In this document: positions 21,744-33,066 of the stretch, piece by piece | Position numbering within the stretch: the first letter of the stretch is position 1 | How the letters are laid out: each line of letters starts with the position of its first letter | Assembly: GCA_948146395.1 (NCBI GenBank) | Contig: OX411558.1 | Coordinates: 38,080,850-38,144,849 of the forward strand | Source of the DNA: Fragum whitleyi | Taxonomy: Eukaryota > Mollusca > Bivalvia > Cardiida > Cardiidae | Direction of reading: 5' to 3' | Length of the DNA stretch: 64,000 nt | Made by a program: the position numbers and the translations under genes | The notes under the pieces: model-generated | The model's database searches: none | Told to the model about the DNA's origin: nothing | What the model saw: the letters and a program-made list of their open reading frames with translations, nothing else

Positions 21744-22321
21744 CTAGTGTAAGAAACGACAGGAAACCATGGGTAGGTGTACCAGCGACCTTGCTAAAAA
21801 TGCAAGAATGTTGAAAGAGGCATTATATCCCATACAAACAAACAAACAAATAAGCAAACTAGAGTTCTTTTAAATTGCTAAAAGAATTCGACCTAGAGCT
21901 CATGAAATATGATTACACAATTGAACCAAAGTTGGAATTATTCCCAGAAGGGATATATTAGTTGTATAACCAGTAGTATTTTTTATATTTGGAATATGAA
22001 TAACTATTCCAAGGAAAACAGACTAGCATAATACGATTATTTTCGTAACCACATTATTAGGTTCACATTGACAATGACATTGAAAATTGTAACGTTTATC
22101 TGAATACAATTGTTCAGAAATTTGAAACGACATCGTAAATAGCGTAGATTTCTTTTAAATAATTATTCACAACTTTGAGCGACCGAGAAAGTATGAGAGA
22201 TGTGAAAGACAGTGTTTTTCCCCCAACTGACTATTTTTTTAATACGCTTAGTGCTTGAGTCCGATTCTTTCTGAATATTTTTGTGAATATATACATGTAT
22301 AAGAGGGCCTGTATCGCACAA
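21744..22321. other. No gene seen
   Basis: A CAAA microsatellite lies at about 21833-21850. No element or gene is recognised. Confidence 0.5.
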
Positions 22322-22640
22322 TTCGGAACATCGCTCGGGCTTTTCCACAAACTGGAAAGAACCTCGGACGTAAGTGTAGTAATTTTTGGTCGTTTTACAG
22401 GTAATTAGGCTCTTGGTGGTACTTTGATCGATACGTTTGAAGAAAACACAAATTCCTTTAATGATTTCCGATCATCTCTGTAGATCATTTTTGACATTTT
22501 ATAATTTGATGACAAAACGAAGTAAAATAATACACTGTCCAGTTTTAGCCGATCGTCTGTTTTTTTCGCTACGTCATTTTCAGTAATATTTGTGACGTCT
22601 CATAAACCACGCACGATAGGATGCTTTTTGAGCGAGCTTT
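22322..22640 (+). repeat. Family Z copy Z2
   Basis: The terminus reads CGGAACATCGCTCGGGC, then TTTTCCACAAACTGGAAAG, CCTCGGACGTAAGTGTAGTA, the AATTTGATGACAAAACG module, and GTGACGTCTCATAAACCACG, which has a damaged CRE-like site. It is collinear with the interrupted copy at 55600-55900 plus 60500-60548 and provides its empty-site reference. Confidence 0.7.
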
Positions 22641-23090
22641 CAGTCCTGAATTCTTATAAACAGGCATAACTTCTATATAAAATAACATGTAATAATACTG
22701 TTTTATTTCACTCAAAAAAAATTATTTAACTCATAAATATCCATACAATTAAGCTTTCGACTGATCTGAATTCCAATGAATTGTAAGAGACTACAAAGAA
22801 AAGTGTCACATACGGTACTCAACTTATATAGATAATGAGAAATTGCCAAAATAAAGAAATTTCCTGCTGTAGTTTTGATCTTTTCTTCCAGTACATCAAA
22901 ACGATTTGAAAGAGAGGTCTCATTGTTTATACGTTTTTACAGGTAAAATAAACTTAAATAGATCTTAATTAAATTTATCTTCCTTTGACCATTGTTCTTA
23001 AAGATATCCTCACATAGGTAAATTGCAATACTTGTCTTTTATCTGCATTTTCTTGATAAGAAAGTGATTTATTAAAATATTTAATAAACA
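22641..23090. other. No gene seen
   Basis: AT-rich DNA with nothing that can be supported. Confidence 0.5.
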
Positions 23091-23338
23091 GGGTTCTATT
23101 TGACTGAAGCGACTTTTCTTATTCTCAATTCTATTTTTTTTTTCAAATTTGAAAATGAGATTAAAACCCTTATTCTATTTAAGTACTCGTTGTAATGTAT
23201 TTACATAAAAGATAATACAAATAGGTTGTTATAAATAACAACTTATTGATATTATCTTTTATTTTGGTACATTTATTTAGAATGAAAATTTGAGAAAATT
23301 GTCTGTTGAGCCTGAGGAAAGTTTTATAATTTCGGGCC
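23091..23338 (+). mobile_element. MITE6-like palindromic element, eroded
   Basis: The central dyad AAAAGATAATACAAATAGG and its inverse are near 23210-23268. The right arm AAATTTGAGAAAATTGTC then GGAAAGTTTTATAATTTCGG matches the arm of 61434-61670. The left arm is poorly preserved. Confidence 0.5.
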
Positions 23339-24224
23339 TTGAAGTCTATTTAGATCAATTTTGCGAGGTGAATAACTATAATTACCGATCGCCCTATTTT
23401 TTCCTCCAATGAAAGGCCACTATTTCGTTTGAAATTCAAAAAATATATCCCGTAACCTGACGATCTGCTCGAATAAGTGAGCCACGTGACTTTAGATCAT
23501 AAAGGGCGGGGACTACATTCAAAACCAGACAGTGACGTCATAATCTTGTCTGATAAAATGTCCCGAAAGACCCTTAACTTGAAATCGAGTATTTATATAA
23601 AAAAAAAGGTTTTTGATTTGTTTTTGAATTATGCTTATACACACTAAAAGGAGGAGAAAATTCTAGAATAATTTGTCTATATGTTTATCAAGAGAAGATT
23701 AAGCTGATAAATCAATGATTCTGAAAATAAGCTATTAATCTACATGGTATGCAGCAGTAAGAATGACATCGACGAGTTTGCTCGAACCAAACCTTTCTGT
23801 ACTCTACATTTTCACATTGACATAAAAAATAAAAGACGACAAGGTTGAAACGATATAAAAAATTCACTTCCTTTTTAAAATGAATACTCTGGATCTTTTG
23901 AACGACATTTTTAATTTAGTAGTTCTAAGAGTCCCAATTTTAATAAAATGTAATCAAATTTTCCTATGAAAGGTACATGTATGCAAATTAATTGTAAAAA
24001 ATATAAAATGCCTAGATCTACTTCAAGGATTCTAGGTATACAAATATATATGGAAAGAAAGTGATTCAAAGCATGTTAGGCCTATGATAGCTGACCAATA
24101 TCTAAAGCCAACGTGACCCGTTTAACTGTGACGTATGGGTGGGGAGCCAAAACTTGGAAACTGCAGCTTTTCATTATATTATGATTGTTATTAACTTACG
24201 TATTGTTGCAAGCATTATATCAAG
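23339..24224. other. No gene seen
   Basis: It contains CACGTG near 23482 and TGACGTCA at 23533 about 45 bp later. No gene or repeat boundary is clear. Confidence 0.45.
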
Positions 24225-24450
24225 GATAATATCTCTGCGGCTGCTTGGAGCACCTAACCATAAATTCCTGATATTTTCTAAACCAGCACTACCATTCATT
24301 TCCTGCCCTCTAGCTACTATCCCACATAGGTCTACAATTATCGACCAATAGGTGGGAGACAACTAGTCGGAAAGGATAAGTGCCGCCGTCGGGGGTCGAA
24401 CCCGGGACCTTTAGAATGTAGTCCGGCTTGCTACCACTGCGCGACTGATT
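24225..24450 (-). mobile_element. tRNA-derived SINE S1, best copy
   Basis: On the minus strand the head reads GCGCAGTGGTAGCAAGCCGG (box A region), then AGGTCCCGGGTTCGACCCCC, which contains a good box B GGTTCGACC. The body follows: CTCCCACCTATTGG, ATTGTAGACCTATGTGGGAT, GGTGCTCCAAGCAGCCGC. Polymerase III promoter elements plus a conserved body in at least eight dispersed copies identify a SINE family. No source LINE is assigned. Confidence 0.85.
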
Positions 24451-24775
24451 ATATGCGATACAAAATTCCAAAAATGGAGGCATTATGTCCGCAAAAAATT
24501 TAAAAAAAAAAAAAAAACAAAAACAAACAAACAAAACCCATTAGCAGCAACAACGAGGTTGATTTCACCGAACGTTCTCAACTGATTTTGTATCGCAAAA
24601 AAACAAAGTAATTACAGAAACCCCAATGGAAATTAAATTCGCTCCTCCCACTTTTTGTTTACCTCTATTTGATTGAAGAATGTATGACGCAACTAAAATG
24701 ACTGACATCATTGATTGACGCGCAGCTCATTTGACCTGGCGTTATTTGATGAAAAAATAAGTCGATCGGTAAAAC
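24451..24775. other. No gene seen; A-rich tract
   Basis: An A-rich run with CAAA repeats at about 24498-24536 flanks the SINE head. The rest shows nothing. Confidence 0.5.
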
Positions 24776-24876
24776 AGTTATAGTTCATATTCTGACAATT
24801 TACGAGTATAACCTTGCGCTCCGCTAATGCTCCGCTTAGGTTATATCGCGTAAATTGTCAGAAATGAACTATAACT
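24776..24876. repeat. Hairpin element FB1
   Basis: Two 38-nt arms (24776-24813 and 24839-24876) are inverse with only a few mismatches: AGTTATAGTTCATATTCTG against CAGAAATGAACTATAACT. The 25-nt loop is GC-rich (GCGCTCCGCTAATGCTCCGC). Confidence 0.85.
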
Positions 24877-25387
24877 ATTACTTATCTCTTTAATCTAAGA
24901 ACCCCTCGCCCATGATTTTACCAACGCGAAGCTGGTTGCAAAAAACCTTCTAATGAGTGGTCCTTACAAATCAACAAAATTACCTTTTTTCAAGATTCTC
25001 AAACTAATCGATTAAATTTTCAATGTCCGAAGCTTAAGAATGTTTTTTCTTAAGATTTCAAAGAGAAAAGTTAACCCGTCCATGAGACGAGCATATTAAG
25101 GAATCAATCAAACTTGCGTGAACAATTTAAGCGAATGTTACCCAGTTAAAACTGCTTGAAAACTTTAAGTACAGACTCACACTTGCAACATTCAGGCCAA
25201 GATTCATTGAATTTGGCAATGCTTTTGAGTAGAAGATTTTAAAGTGAAAAAAGCCCCACTCTGCCACCTCTATATTTTGGGGTCTGTCAAATATTTTTCA
25301 ATATGTGAAAAACAGAACACAGTGGTTAAAATTAGACCATTGGTTTAGATGAATTATTTCATGAATTCTCTAAATGTAGTTTGCATA
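24877..25387. other. No gene seen
   Basis: AT-rich, no recognised element. Confidence 0.5.
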
Positions 25388-25852
25388 TACAGTTGATAAC
25401 ATACTTGATTGACATTCATCTCAAAGAAAAACATTCTAAATCGCTCACTCGGCGCTCAATTAATTCATTCCAAACACTCTCTCAAACCATTCAAATACGC
25501 TCAAAAATCACTAAAAATATCTAATCAACAACTACATTCAAAAATCAAAATAAAAAAGCTAGATAAATCGCGATTACAATGACATAGTTTAAATTATATG
25601 CATCTGATTGTCTGTTGAAGTAATGAGAAGATATATCTTCAGAATTTGTATGCATATTTTATTAAAATGAGGTAATAAATATCACTTATTTTGTACACCT
25701 TGAACAAAATATTTTATTCACCTTGAACAAAATTAGTGATATTGGATACACCCCCCCCCCTCCTTAATTTCACTCAAAAATCATTCATCGAACTCATTCA
25801 ATATCATTCGAAAATCATTCACCTATTCAATTTCACGATGTTGTTAGCTCTA
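25388..25852 (-). mobile_element. MITE1 copy G (subfamily A, complete)
   Basis: The ends are TACAGTTGATAACATACTTG and TTTCACGATGTTGTTAGC. The internal hairpin arm AACAAAATATTTTATTCACC / GAACAAAATTAGTGATATTGG seems locally duplicated. A C10 run interrupts the GGGAGG module (25751-25760). Confidence 0.8.
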
Positions 25853-26157
25853 CTAAGATTGTTGCGTATTTCGGCGAAAAGTCGTCAAAGCCACATATTT
25901 TCACACCTTTATATTTTTGCGATCAAAATTAATCTGATGAAATTCGTCCTAGGTTACCTTAAAATTCGCTCAGCGTTTAATAGAAGATTAAAAGAATGTA
26001 AGTCTTTATTTCCTAAAAATTCGAAAAGCTCAAGCTTCCCAATTATTTGAGAATCAAAACTTTACGAGTATGATTTGGAACGACCAGAGAGGAACACCAC
26101 TACTGCCAAATAGGTTAAACTCATGATCTGATTGTTTGTTTGAATTTGTTTAAATTG

Positions 26158-26385
26158 GGTTTAAGGCCGTTTTTAACAATCTTACAGTTATATCGCGGCA
26201 GTCGGTGCACCTAACAATGGATTCCTGGTATTTCTCACCCCAGTACCACCATTACATCCTTCCCTAGCCCCCAGCTGCTATTACACATAAGTCTACGATT
26301 ATCAACTCATTGGTGGAAGACAGATAGTCGGAAAAATTAGTGCCGCCGTCGCGATACCAACTGCGCTGTGACGGCGACTTGGCTT
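26158..26385 (-). mobile_element. SINE S2, box B deleted
   Basis: The body is well preserved (CGCGGCAGTCGGTGCACC, CACCATTACATCCTTCCC, CCCCAGCTGCTATTACAC, GTCTACGATTATCAACTC). The part between GCCGCCGTCG and ATACCAACTGCGCTGTGAC has lost box B. The 3' end in element orientation reads GTTAAAAACGGCCTTAAACC. Confidence 0.8.
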
Positions 26386-26789
26386 TTATAGAAACTTATA
26401 AGAGCATCGCCTACGGGTGCCAACGCTCGGCTGCAGGTGCTGGATAATGCAAAAATTCTGAGTTGAAAAATGGCATTACTCCTACACAAATGCTTTCAGA
26501 GCTACCGCCCTTGATAGCCTGGATAAATCTTGTGATGGTGATGGGAAAGTGCTTATGGTAAAGTTTAATCTGATTTCACAAACCAGATGTCCAGCCCTAG
26601 AGGAAAAATTTTGTTTCTGCAAATTTTATCATTTCAAAAAGCATACGCCTACTACATACACCTACAACATACACCTACTACACACCTACAACATACGTCC
26701 ACTACATACACCTTCTATACTAAGAATTGCATATCATTGCTCATTTATAATCACTGACTAGACACCTGTTTTCTGCTAGAATTCTCGTG
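26386..26789. other. No gene seen; CACCTA microsatellite
   Basis: Imperfect CTACATACACCTACAACA-like repeats lie near 26648-26715. A 70-codon frame over them is low-complexity. Confidence 0.55.
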
Positions 26790-27201
26790 TACAGTTAGTA
26801 ACACCGCAAAATGGACATTCATCTCAATCAAAGCCATTCTAAATCGCTCACTTTGCTCCATTCATTTATTCCAACCAATCACCATCCACATGCGCTAAAA
26901 ATTGTTAAAAAGATAAGATCAGCAACTACATTCAAAATAAATATATCCAGAGAAAATGGCGAATTCTCTGACATGATAAAATTGCAAGTGTCCAATTGGT
27001 TCTTGAAGAAAAAGAAGGCTATTTATAGAACTTTTTAGCATATTTCGTTTCTGGGAGGTAATATCATCCCGAACAAAATTAGCGTGTTGGATTATCTCCC
27101 TTTAATTTCACCCAAAACCCACTTATCTCACTCATGAAATTTCATTCCGAAATCATTCCAAAAGCATTCATCTTTTCAATTTCACAATATTATTTACTGT
27201 A
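26790..27201 (-). mobile_element. MITE1 copy H (subfamily A, complete)
   Basis: The ends are TACAGTTAGTAACACCGC and CACAATATTATTTACTGTA. The subfamily A core in inverse reads GGTTCTTGAAGAAAAAGAAGG. GGGAGGTAAT and its partner ATTATCTCCC are kept. Confidence 0.85.
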
Positions 27202-27974
27202 ACTTTATTTTTTGAGAGCAAATTTCCATAGAACATAATATTCAAACTTAGTAAGACTAATTTATTCTCATTACGTTTTCTAAAAGCTATCACGGTGAAG
27301 CTTCCAGCACGTCTTTTACATACGGACAAAATGTCAATTTAATGCATCCTTCCATCTTAATAATTGGACATTTCAACCAAGACGGATAGTAGCAATTAGC
27401 AAACCGACACAATCATGATGACGGCATTTGTAACTGTCAAAAATAATGGAATTCAAGTCGACTAAAGGTATATTTAAATTAAAGGAATGTCTACAATAAT
27501 TTAAGATTGTGTAATACATGGTCTTCAACAGTTCATGTTTCTTCGGACCTTTATAATTGCAAAGACCTGAAAAATACTTTAAAGCTCGAGTGCGAGTCAC
27601 GAGGGCGTTAAAGTATGTGTAGGCGCAATATTTAAAAGTAAGCGCAGGAAAAACGTGATTTGAAGATATTCAATTTAAGAAAGACTAGCGTACCTTTTCT
27701 AATAGATATTGCAAACAATTAATTTAGAAGCGCTTTAAAACTTGCCTCAAAACTGCGAGCATGCATTAATATAAGACAATAGGATCATAAAGTAAAACAT
27801 CACAGCAATATCATTTTTACCGGATAAAAAAGGTTTATAAAGCACCGATGTCCATGCCTTTGTTAGAAAATGTGGTTTGATATAAGAACATGGTATAAAT
27901 GTAAAAATATAGTAAATACTAGCTCCCTTACCTTATACTACTTGCTTTTAAAAGTATTGCTTTTAACAAAGTTT
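27202..27974. other. No gene seen
   Basis: A 75-codon minus frame (27373-27600) has no recognisable features, and I do not call it. Confidence 0.45.
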
Positions 27975-28210
27975 GATCCAGGCTGATGACCTTGACTTTG
28001 GTATCGACGAAAGGCCTAGTTTCAGGCTTTACACATTCGAACTTTGAAGCCTATGACACATACCATTCAAAAGCTGGACATATTTTAGACATTCAAACAA
28101 TCGAAATACCTCATAAAAAGACTTAATATGAAGAATATATAACTTACCGTTTTAATGTTGAGCAAGTGACCTAGTAAATGTGACCTTGACTTGGTATCTA
28201 TCCTCAAAAG
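27975..28210 (+). repeat. AAGGTCA-type repeat, two units
   Basis: GATGACCTTGACTTTGGTATC at about 27988 recurs as TGTGACCTTGACTTGGTATC near 28181, a unit of about 190 bp. It belongs to the same general type as 49080-49570, which I associate with molluscs. Confidence 0.5.
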
Positions 28211-28332
28211 AACTTATGAAGGAAAAAATCCCTTGCAATTTGTATCTAGTATATAAAACAATTACAATTCCAAACCAGTGAATTTTGATTTTACGCAAAA
28301 TTGACATTGGAAAAATGATTTTGACAAAAACA

Positions 28333-28600
28333 ATATGTGACCCGACACGCGAAAAAAGACCATATGGGAACTTTGTAAGGTAAATATTTGAAAAAGAGAT
28401 TGGTTCTAGAACAGGCCAATAAACGGTCGCATTTCAAAAATTATTTCACATGAAGGTCGATTGGTCATTCTTAATTCAGAAAATAAGCAAAGTGAGAATA
28501 GTTTCGATCCTGGTCAGTCTGCTCAAACCGTGCAGTCTGACAAGGGTCGACTCTTTACGCACTACCCATATGGTCCTTTTTCGCGTTACGGGTCACATAT
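28333..28600 (-). mobile_element. MITE3 copy 2
   Basis: ATATGTGACCCGACACGCG at the left is matched by CGCGTTACGGGTCACATAT at the right. The core GGTCAGTCTGCTCAAACCG followed by TGCAGTCTGAC is nearer the right end, so it is inverted relative to copy 1. Confidence 0.8.
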
Positions 28601-28679
28601 ATCTCTGATATTTAGTTTTAGCTAAACAACTTACACAAAAGCTTTGTATTAAAAAAATCATTTCATAATCAATGAAGGG

Positions 28680-28795
28680 TAAAGTTAGAAGACTATCAAC
28701 CGAGCACGCAATCATGCAAACTCTACATTAGACCTCACACGTTATTCAAACTGAACAGTAACAAAATTCCTTGTAAATAATCCATAATACTACAA
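28680..28795 (+). repeat. Repeat V, first copy
   Basis: It shares CACGCAATCATGCAA, ACATTAGAC, AACAGTAACAAAA and AATAATCCATAA, in order, with 31355-31465, 2.7 kb downstream and in direct orientation. Confidence 0.55.
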
Positions 28796-31354
28796 AAACC
28801 GGAAGGAAGTAAGGACTTCTTCCTGTCTAACGTAGCGGATGGCAAAATGGCGTTCGTGCATGTAGTTTCCTACTTTTTTATGATGCTTAAGACCCGATGA
28901 TCCAAGGTTACTTTTGAAGCAAGTAAATACGCATTTTAAACAAGGCGACGATGATGGCCCTTAGTCGCACATCCGAGCTCCAAAGGAAATTGTGGTATAA
29001 AAAAGGTAATAAATGTCTAAAAGGATATGCATTGTAGGTATATCTGATTTAGCGAGATCATCTCCCGTCGAAATTTCCTGCAAATTGTCACTGATCTATC
29101 TAAGAATTACTTGAAAATTCAAAATAAAAGCACATGTATAGAAATTCTGAAAGTCATGATGACAGAAGTGGTCTTATGTTGAACATATAGATACGCCTTG
29201 ATCTGTTGTCATTGCAGGTTGGGTAAATGAGAACTGTTTCACTATTCAAACACATGAATATATACATCGATATTTTGAAAGGGGTCTTACTATCATTTAA
29301 TAAATGAATACATATGTTTTGTACTTTTGAAGTATCCCCGTACTTTTTTTATCGGTGGACCGATTCTTTTCATTTTAGAGAAAAGAAATAGTGTGTAATT
29401 ATGCAAAATATATTGACAATGAAATTCTCAGTGTCAGAGAAGTCCTAATAATTTTACGTAAAGCAAAGTATTAACTTCGGCAGTATCTACTATTCCAAAA
29501 TATAAAGAATTCTTGTTTGTTCTTCTACTGACACTTTTGTCTTCTGGTTGTTATTCCGACCTTGTGCCTATTTTTTTTTTGCACGAAAGTCTTTTCGACG
29601 AACGAGTATTTTGAATTAATTCATTATGAGCAATAATTTGCCCCTTTTAAATCCATATTTGTCTTTTTCATGAAATTACGCATTGAAAAATTGAAGACGG
29701 ACAATCTACCTCTAAGATGAAATCGCGATAGAAATAATTTGGGAGAAAAGAAACAAAATTAGGAGGTAAATTTACATCATAAAGTACAATACCGAATTCT
29801 ATTGGATGAGTACCCTGCAAAACCAGTCTATATTTGACGAGGGGCTATCAAACAGTATTGAGACTTTTATCATATTGCTTTTGGTAGATGTTCGATGACT
29901 TAGAAAAATGTATCAGTTAAATTTTATGCCTTCTGACTTCGAATTAACCAAGTTTCAAGTGTCAAGTCGATTAGTGCTTACTGATAACAATAATTTATTG
30001 ACTGCACCTCACTTTCATCGAAAAGTATAGGTTGCCTCGCTTTTATGGAACAGTATAGGTTGCCTAATTTTGGGGGGAAAAAAATCCGTATTGTACAGCA
30101 GCCTTGTTCTGGTTTTACACTATGGATATAGTTATTTCATTCTCACTTGATGCAAAATAAACGATGTCTTTGGTCTAAATTGTTAAGTTGTTATATATAT
30201 ACTGAAAATGACTGCAAGACAAAGCCTCGCCATGATTAATTCTTCAACCTCAAATATTTAACATTAAATTAATATTTAAAGACACCGACGTAATATTCCC
30301 TATTTCCCAATTTCAAACTCGCAATCAAATTATTTTCGCTGAAGTTCGCTCGGTTTTTTCCCACAATTAACTTTTCTTTAATCCTGATTTTTAACATAGA
30401 TCTAGATCTAAATGTTTAATTTTGATTTTTGTTAAGAAACAATTAGGTCACCGTGCTAGGTTTTTTCTCACACCCCTGCGAAAATGGGTATCAAAAACAT
30501 AAGTGCCCTGGAGTACTGACCTTTGAATTTCGTTGAAAATTACACCCTTGATTTTGAATTATTGTTTTTGGGCAAATTTATATTTTGACAGAGATTGATT
30601 TATGATTTGTCTAAAATGACAACCCATTGCTCAAAATTATCAAAAAATTGTGGAATTTCAAGGACGTGAACGAAAGATATCACAACATTAATAGATTTGA
30701 TTTTGAGAACTAATAACACATGCTTCACAGTAAAATGCATATAGTACTACTATAAAACATGTTCTTATACTCTAAATATAAACTGTATCAAAAAAAGAAA
30801 AAAAATTGATATGAAAAAAATGGGGTCACAGTCTTACCTTTTACTTATTTTGACTAATTTGTTAAGGGGGTTAATTCACAAAATTTTTCAAATTTGAAAA
30901 GACATTTTTTAATATTGGAAATAATAAATTTGTTGATATTCTTGGTTTGGGGATATTAGGTCGGGGTTCTTTTTTACCATTTTCATAAGTTTTATTTGAA
31001 TGACAGATAAGGCTGAATACTTGCTTGTCGTTTCTCTGAATACTCTAAAATGAAAAAAAAACTTGCTCCTAAAAGTTGGCGAAAAAATGAAATTTTGAAT
31101 TTATACAAATTTTTGGGTTTTTTGTCAACCTTGTAAACAGTTCTCTTCAAAAGCAAAGTTTGAATTTGGATTCATAGTCGTTTAACTATGGCACAGAGGA
31201 AAACGCTTTTTTCTAATGGCGGAAAATCAAAAACTGGGTGAGCGGACGTCCTTTATAATGACAAATTTACTGATAATGTTTTAAGTCGAAGAAATTTTTT
31301 ATTCGTATGAATTTCTGAAAACTTGTCTTTATAAGAAAATGTATTGTCTACAAG
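28796..31354. other. No gene seen between two V repeats
   Basis: A long AT-rich stretch without reading frames over 60 codons. The region 30780-31140 has many A/T homopolymers. It may be the decayed interior of an element bounded by repeat V, but nothing in the sequence proves that. Confidence 0.4.
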
Positions 31355-31465
31355 ACATAATATATCACCAAAACACGCAATCATGCAATCTAAACATTAG
31401 ACACTATATGTTATATCGAAACGACGGTAACAAAAAAGGCTATGAATAATCCATAACCTGGCACG
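31355..31465 (+). repeat. Repeat V, second copy
   Basis: CACGCAATCATGCAATC, AACATTAGACAC, GGTAACAAAAAAGG and GAATAATCCATAACC match the copy at 28680. Confidence 0.55.
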
Positions 31466-31715
31466 TAGAACTACAACGACCCGAAATGTCACGAAACTTT
31501 TCTCGTCTGAACAAAACGGTGTGAGAAATATTTCAATTTCTTTAATTCGTTTTGGTTGATTGTTCAGAAACTTCGGAAGATTATCATTTGGTGATCTTAC
31601 AGCCAATCCAGTGAAATAATCAAATGGTAATACTATGATTTCGTTCATTTAACGTTATTTCATGTTATCTTGTTTTATCTTGTTCTCCGATATGTATATG
31701 AGATGCCCTTATAAC

Positions 31716-31877
31716 GTAGTAGACCCGAAATAGTTCCGCTACTTTTCAGAACTCATGAACTCATAATCTTTCACAATGTTGACCGAGGTTTCCTAATGAA
31801 ACCATTAGGAAAACTCGGTCAACAATGTGAAAGTTCATGACTTTCGAAATGTTGCGGGGCTATTACGGGTCTACTAC
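31716..31877. repeat. Long hairpin element FB2
   Basis: The outer arms GTAGTAGACCCGAAATAG and CTATTACGGGTCTACTAC pair, and the inner arms GTTGACCGAGGTTTCCTAATG and CATTAGGAAAACTCGGTC pair around a 4-nt loop. Arms are about 75-84 nt with small indels. A foldback-type non-autonomous element is likely. Confidence 0.85.
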
Positions 31878-32189
31878 CTTAAACTTATGACGTCATGATG
31901 TTGCCTCGTAGATACACGCAAATGGCGTGCTTGTAGAGTAATCGTCTTCAATTTTTTCACATTTTGTCTCATCTGTTTTCTTTTGCTTTAATACATAGAA
32001 TGAAAGTATGTGCTTTCGGTTAGGATCGATAAAACTATCATAGAGTGAACATAGAGAACTTATTTTCACACCCGACTTTCACACTCGGGGTGTTCGGAGC
32101 TCTGAGCGAGTTATTCAGAATGATCTTGATGATCTCGATGTTCAAACTGCAAATGATGGGCCTGTAGGATAACCTTTTTCTCTTTATAA

Positions 32190-32290
32190 CAGCCTTCTAA
32201 CAGAACAGAACAGATCATATCTTTATTTACATCCAGGTACAAAGTAGTGTATAACATGGACAAAAGTCAAATAAACATAAAATATAGATA
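32190..32290 (-). mobile_element. LINE-like 3' tail
   Basis: On the minus strand it ends ATGTAAATAAAGATATGATC followed by TGTTCTGTTCTGTT, a short tandem tail typical of some 3' LINE ends. Only the terminal hundred bases are apparent. Confidence 0.4.
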
Positions 32291-32399
32291 TCTTTCGGTT
32301 CCGATTCAATAGATGTATAAAGCCTGATGTTTATAAATAAATTCTTTTGCAAGATTATTTTCAACAGAAGATGTTACCGGTATGGCCTTGTTACATGGT

Positions 32400-32690
32400 T
32401 TGTTGGTTTGAATGTGATTTTACGCTGCTTCTAACAATCTTTCACTCAAATCGCGGCAGCTCGAGTACGTGACGAGGGATTCCCTGTTTTTTTCTTACAC
32501 AAGTACTTAAGTTCTACTATTACAACCTTCCCTGCCTCCAATTATTATCCCATATTTGTCTATGATTATCAACCAATTGTGAGAAAAACAAAAAGTCGGA
32601 AAAGGATAGTTGTTGACTTCGGAGATCGAACCAGGGACCTAAGACTGACAGTCCAACTCGATACGAACTGCGCTATGATGACGGCTAGTT
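32400..32690 (-). mobile_element. tRNA-derived SINE S3
   Basis: The minus strand reads AGGTCCCTGGTTCGATCTCC (box B GGTTCGATC). The body AACCTTCCCTGCCTCCAA, GTCTATGATTATCAACC and ATCGCGGCAGCTCGAGTACG (plus strand) matches S1/S2. The head extends to GAACTGCGCTATGATGACGGC. Confidence 0.8.
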
Positions 32691-32769
32691 AATGTTGAAG
32701 ATGAAATTAAACTTTCATTAAACATAAATTTAAACTGTCATTATTTCGCGTGGTAATTATTCTTCGGCA

Positions 32770-32890
32770 GAATCATCACATAACTGGTCCATTTAAACAA
32801 AGCGCAAATTAAGCCGTAAAATAGACTATTATCCGCTTTCGGTTGCTAGAATCCGGAGGCCAATGGCCATAAAGTTCTGAAAGGTCCCAT
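32770..32890 (+). repeat. Module shared with 53565-53655
   Basis: TTTAAACAAAGCGCAAATTA, GCCGTAAAATAGAC and GAATCCGGAGGCC correspond to AAACAACGCGCAAGAAGGG, GCCGTAAAATAAACG and AGAGTCGGGGGCC near 53590. It is a non-coding repeat fragment. Confidence 0.45.
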
Positions 32891-33066
32891 TGTATTTTTC
32901 TTTTCTTTTTTTTTTCATTAAAGAAATAGAACAATCATGTATGGTCAATAAATATTTGATATAGTATTTCAGAACAATCCAAACCCGTGGCTCCGTAAAT
33001 GTGTGGAAAATTGGGGAATTAAAAGATGTTTGTTATAAACAAAATACCACGGAAATCAGGGGAACG

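Noticed and set aside
24225..24450. Functional tRNA gene at the SINE head
   Set aside because: Arms do not pair properly, and the same sequence is followed by a dispersed body, so it is a retroposon.
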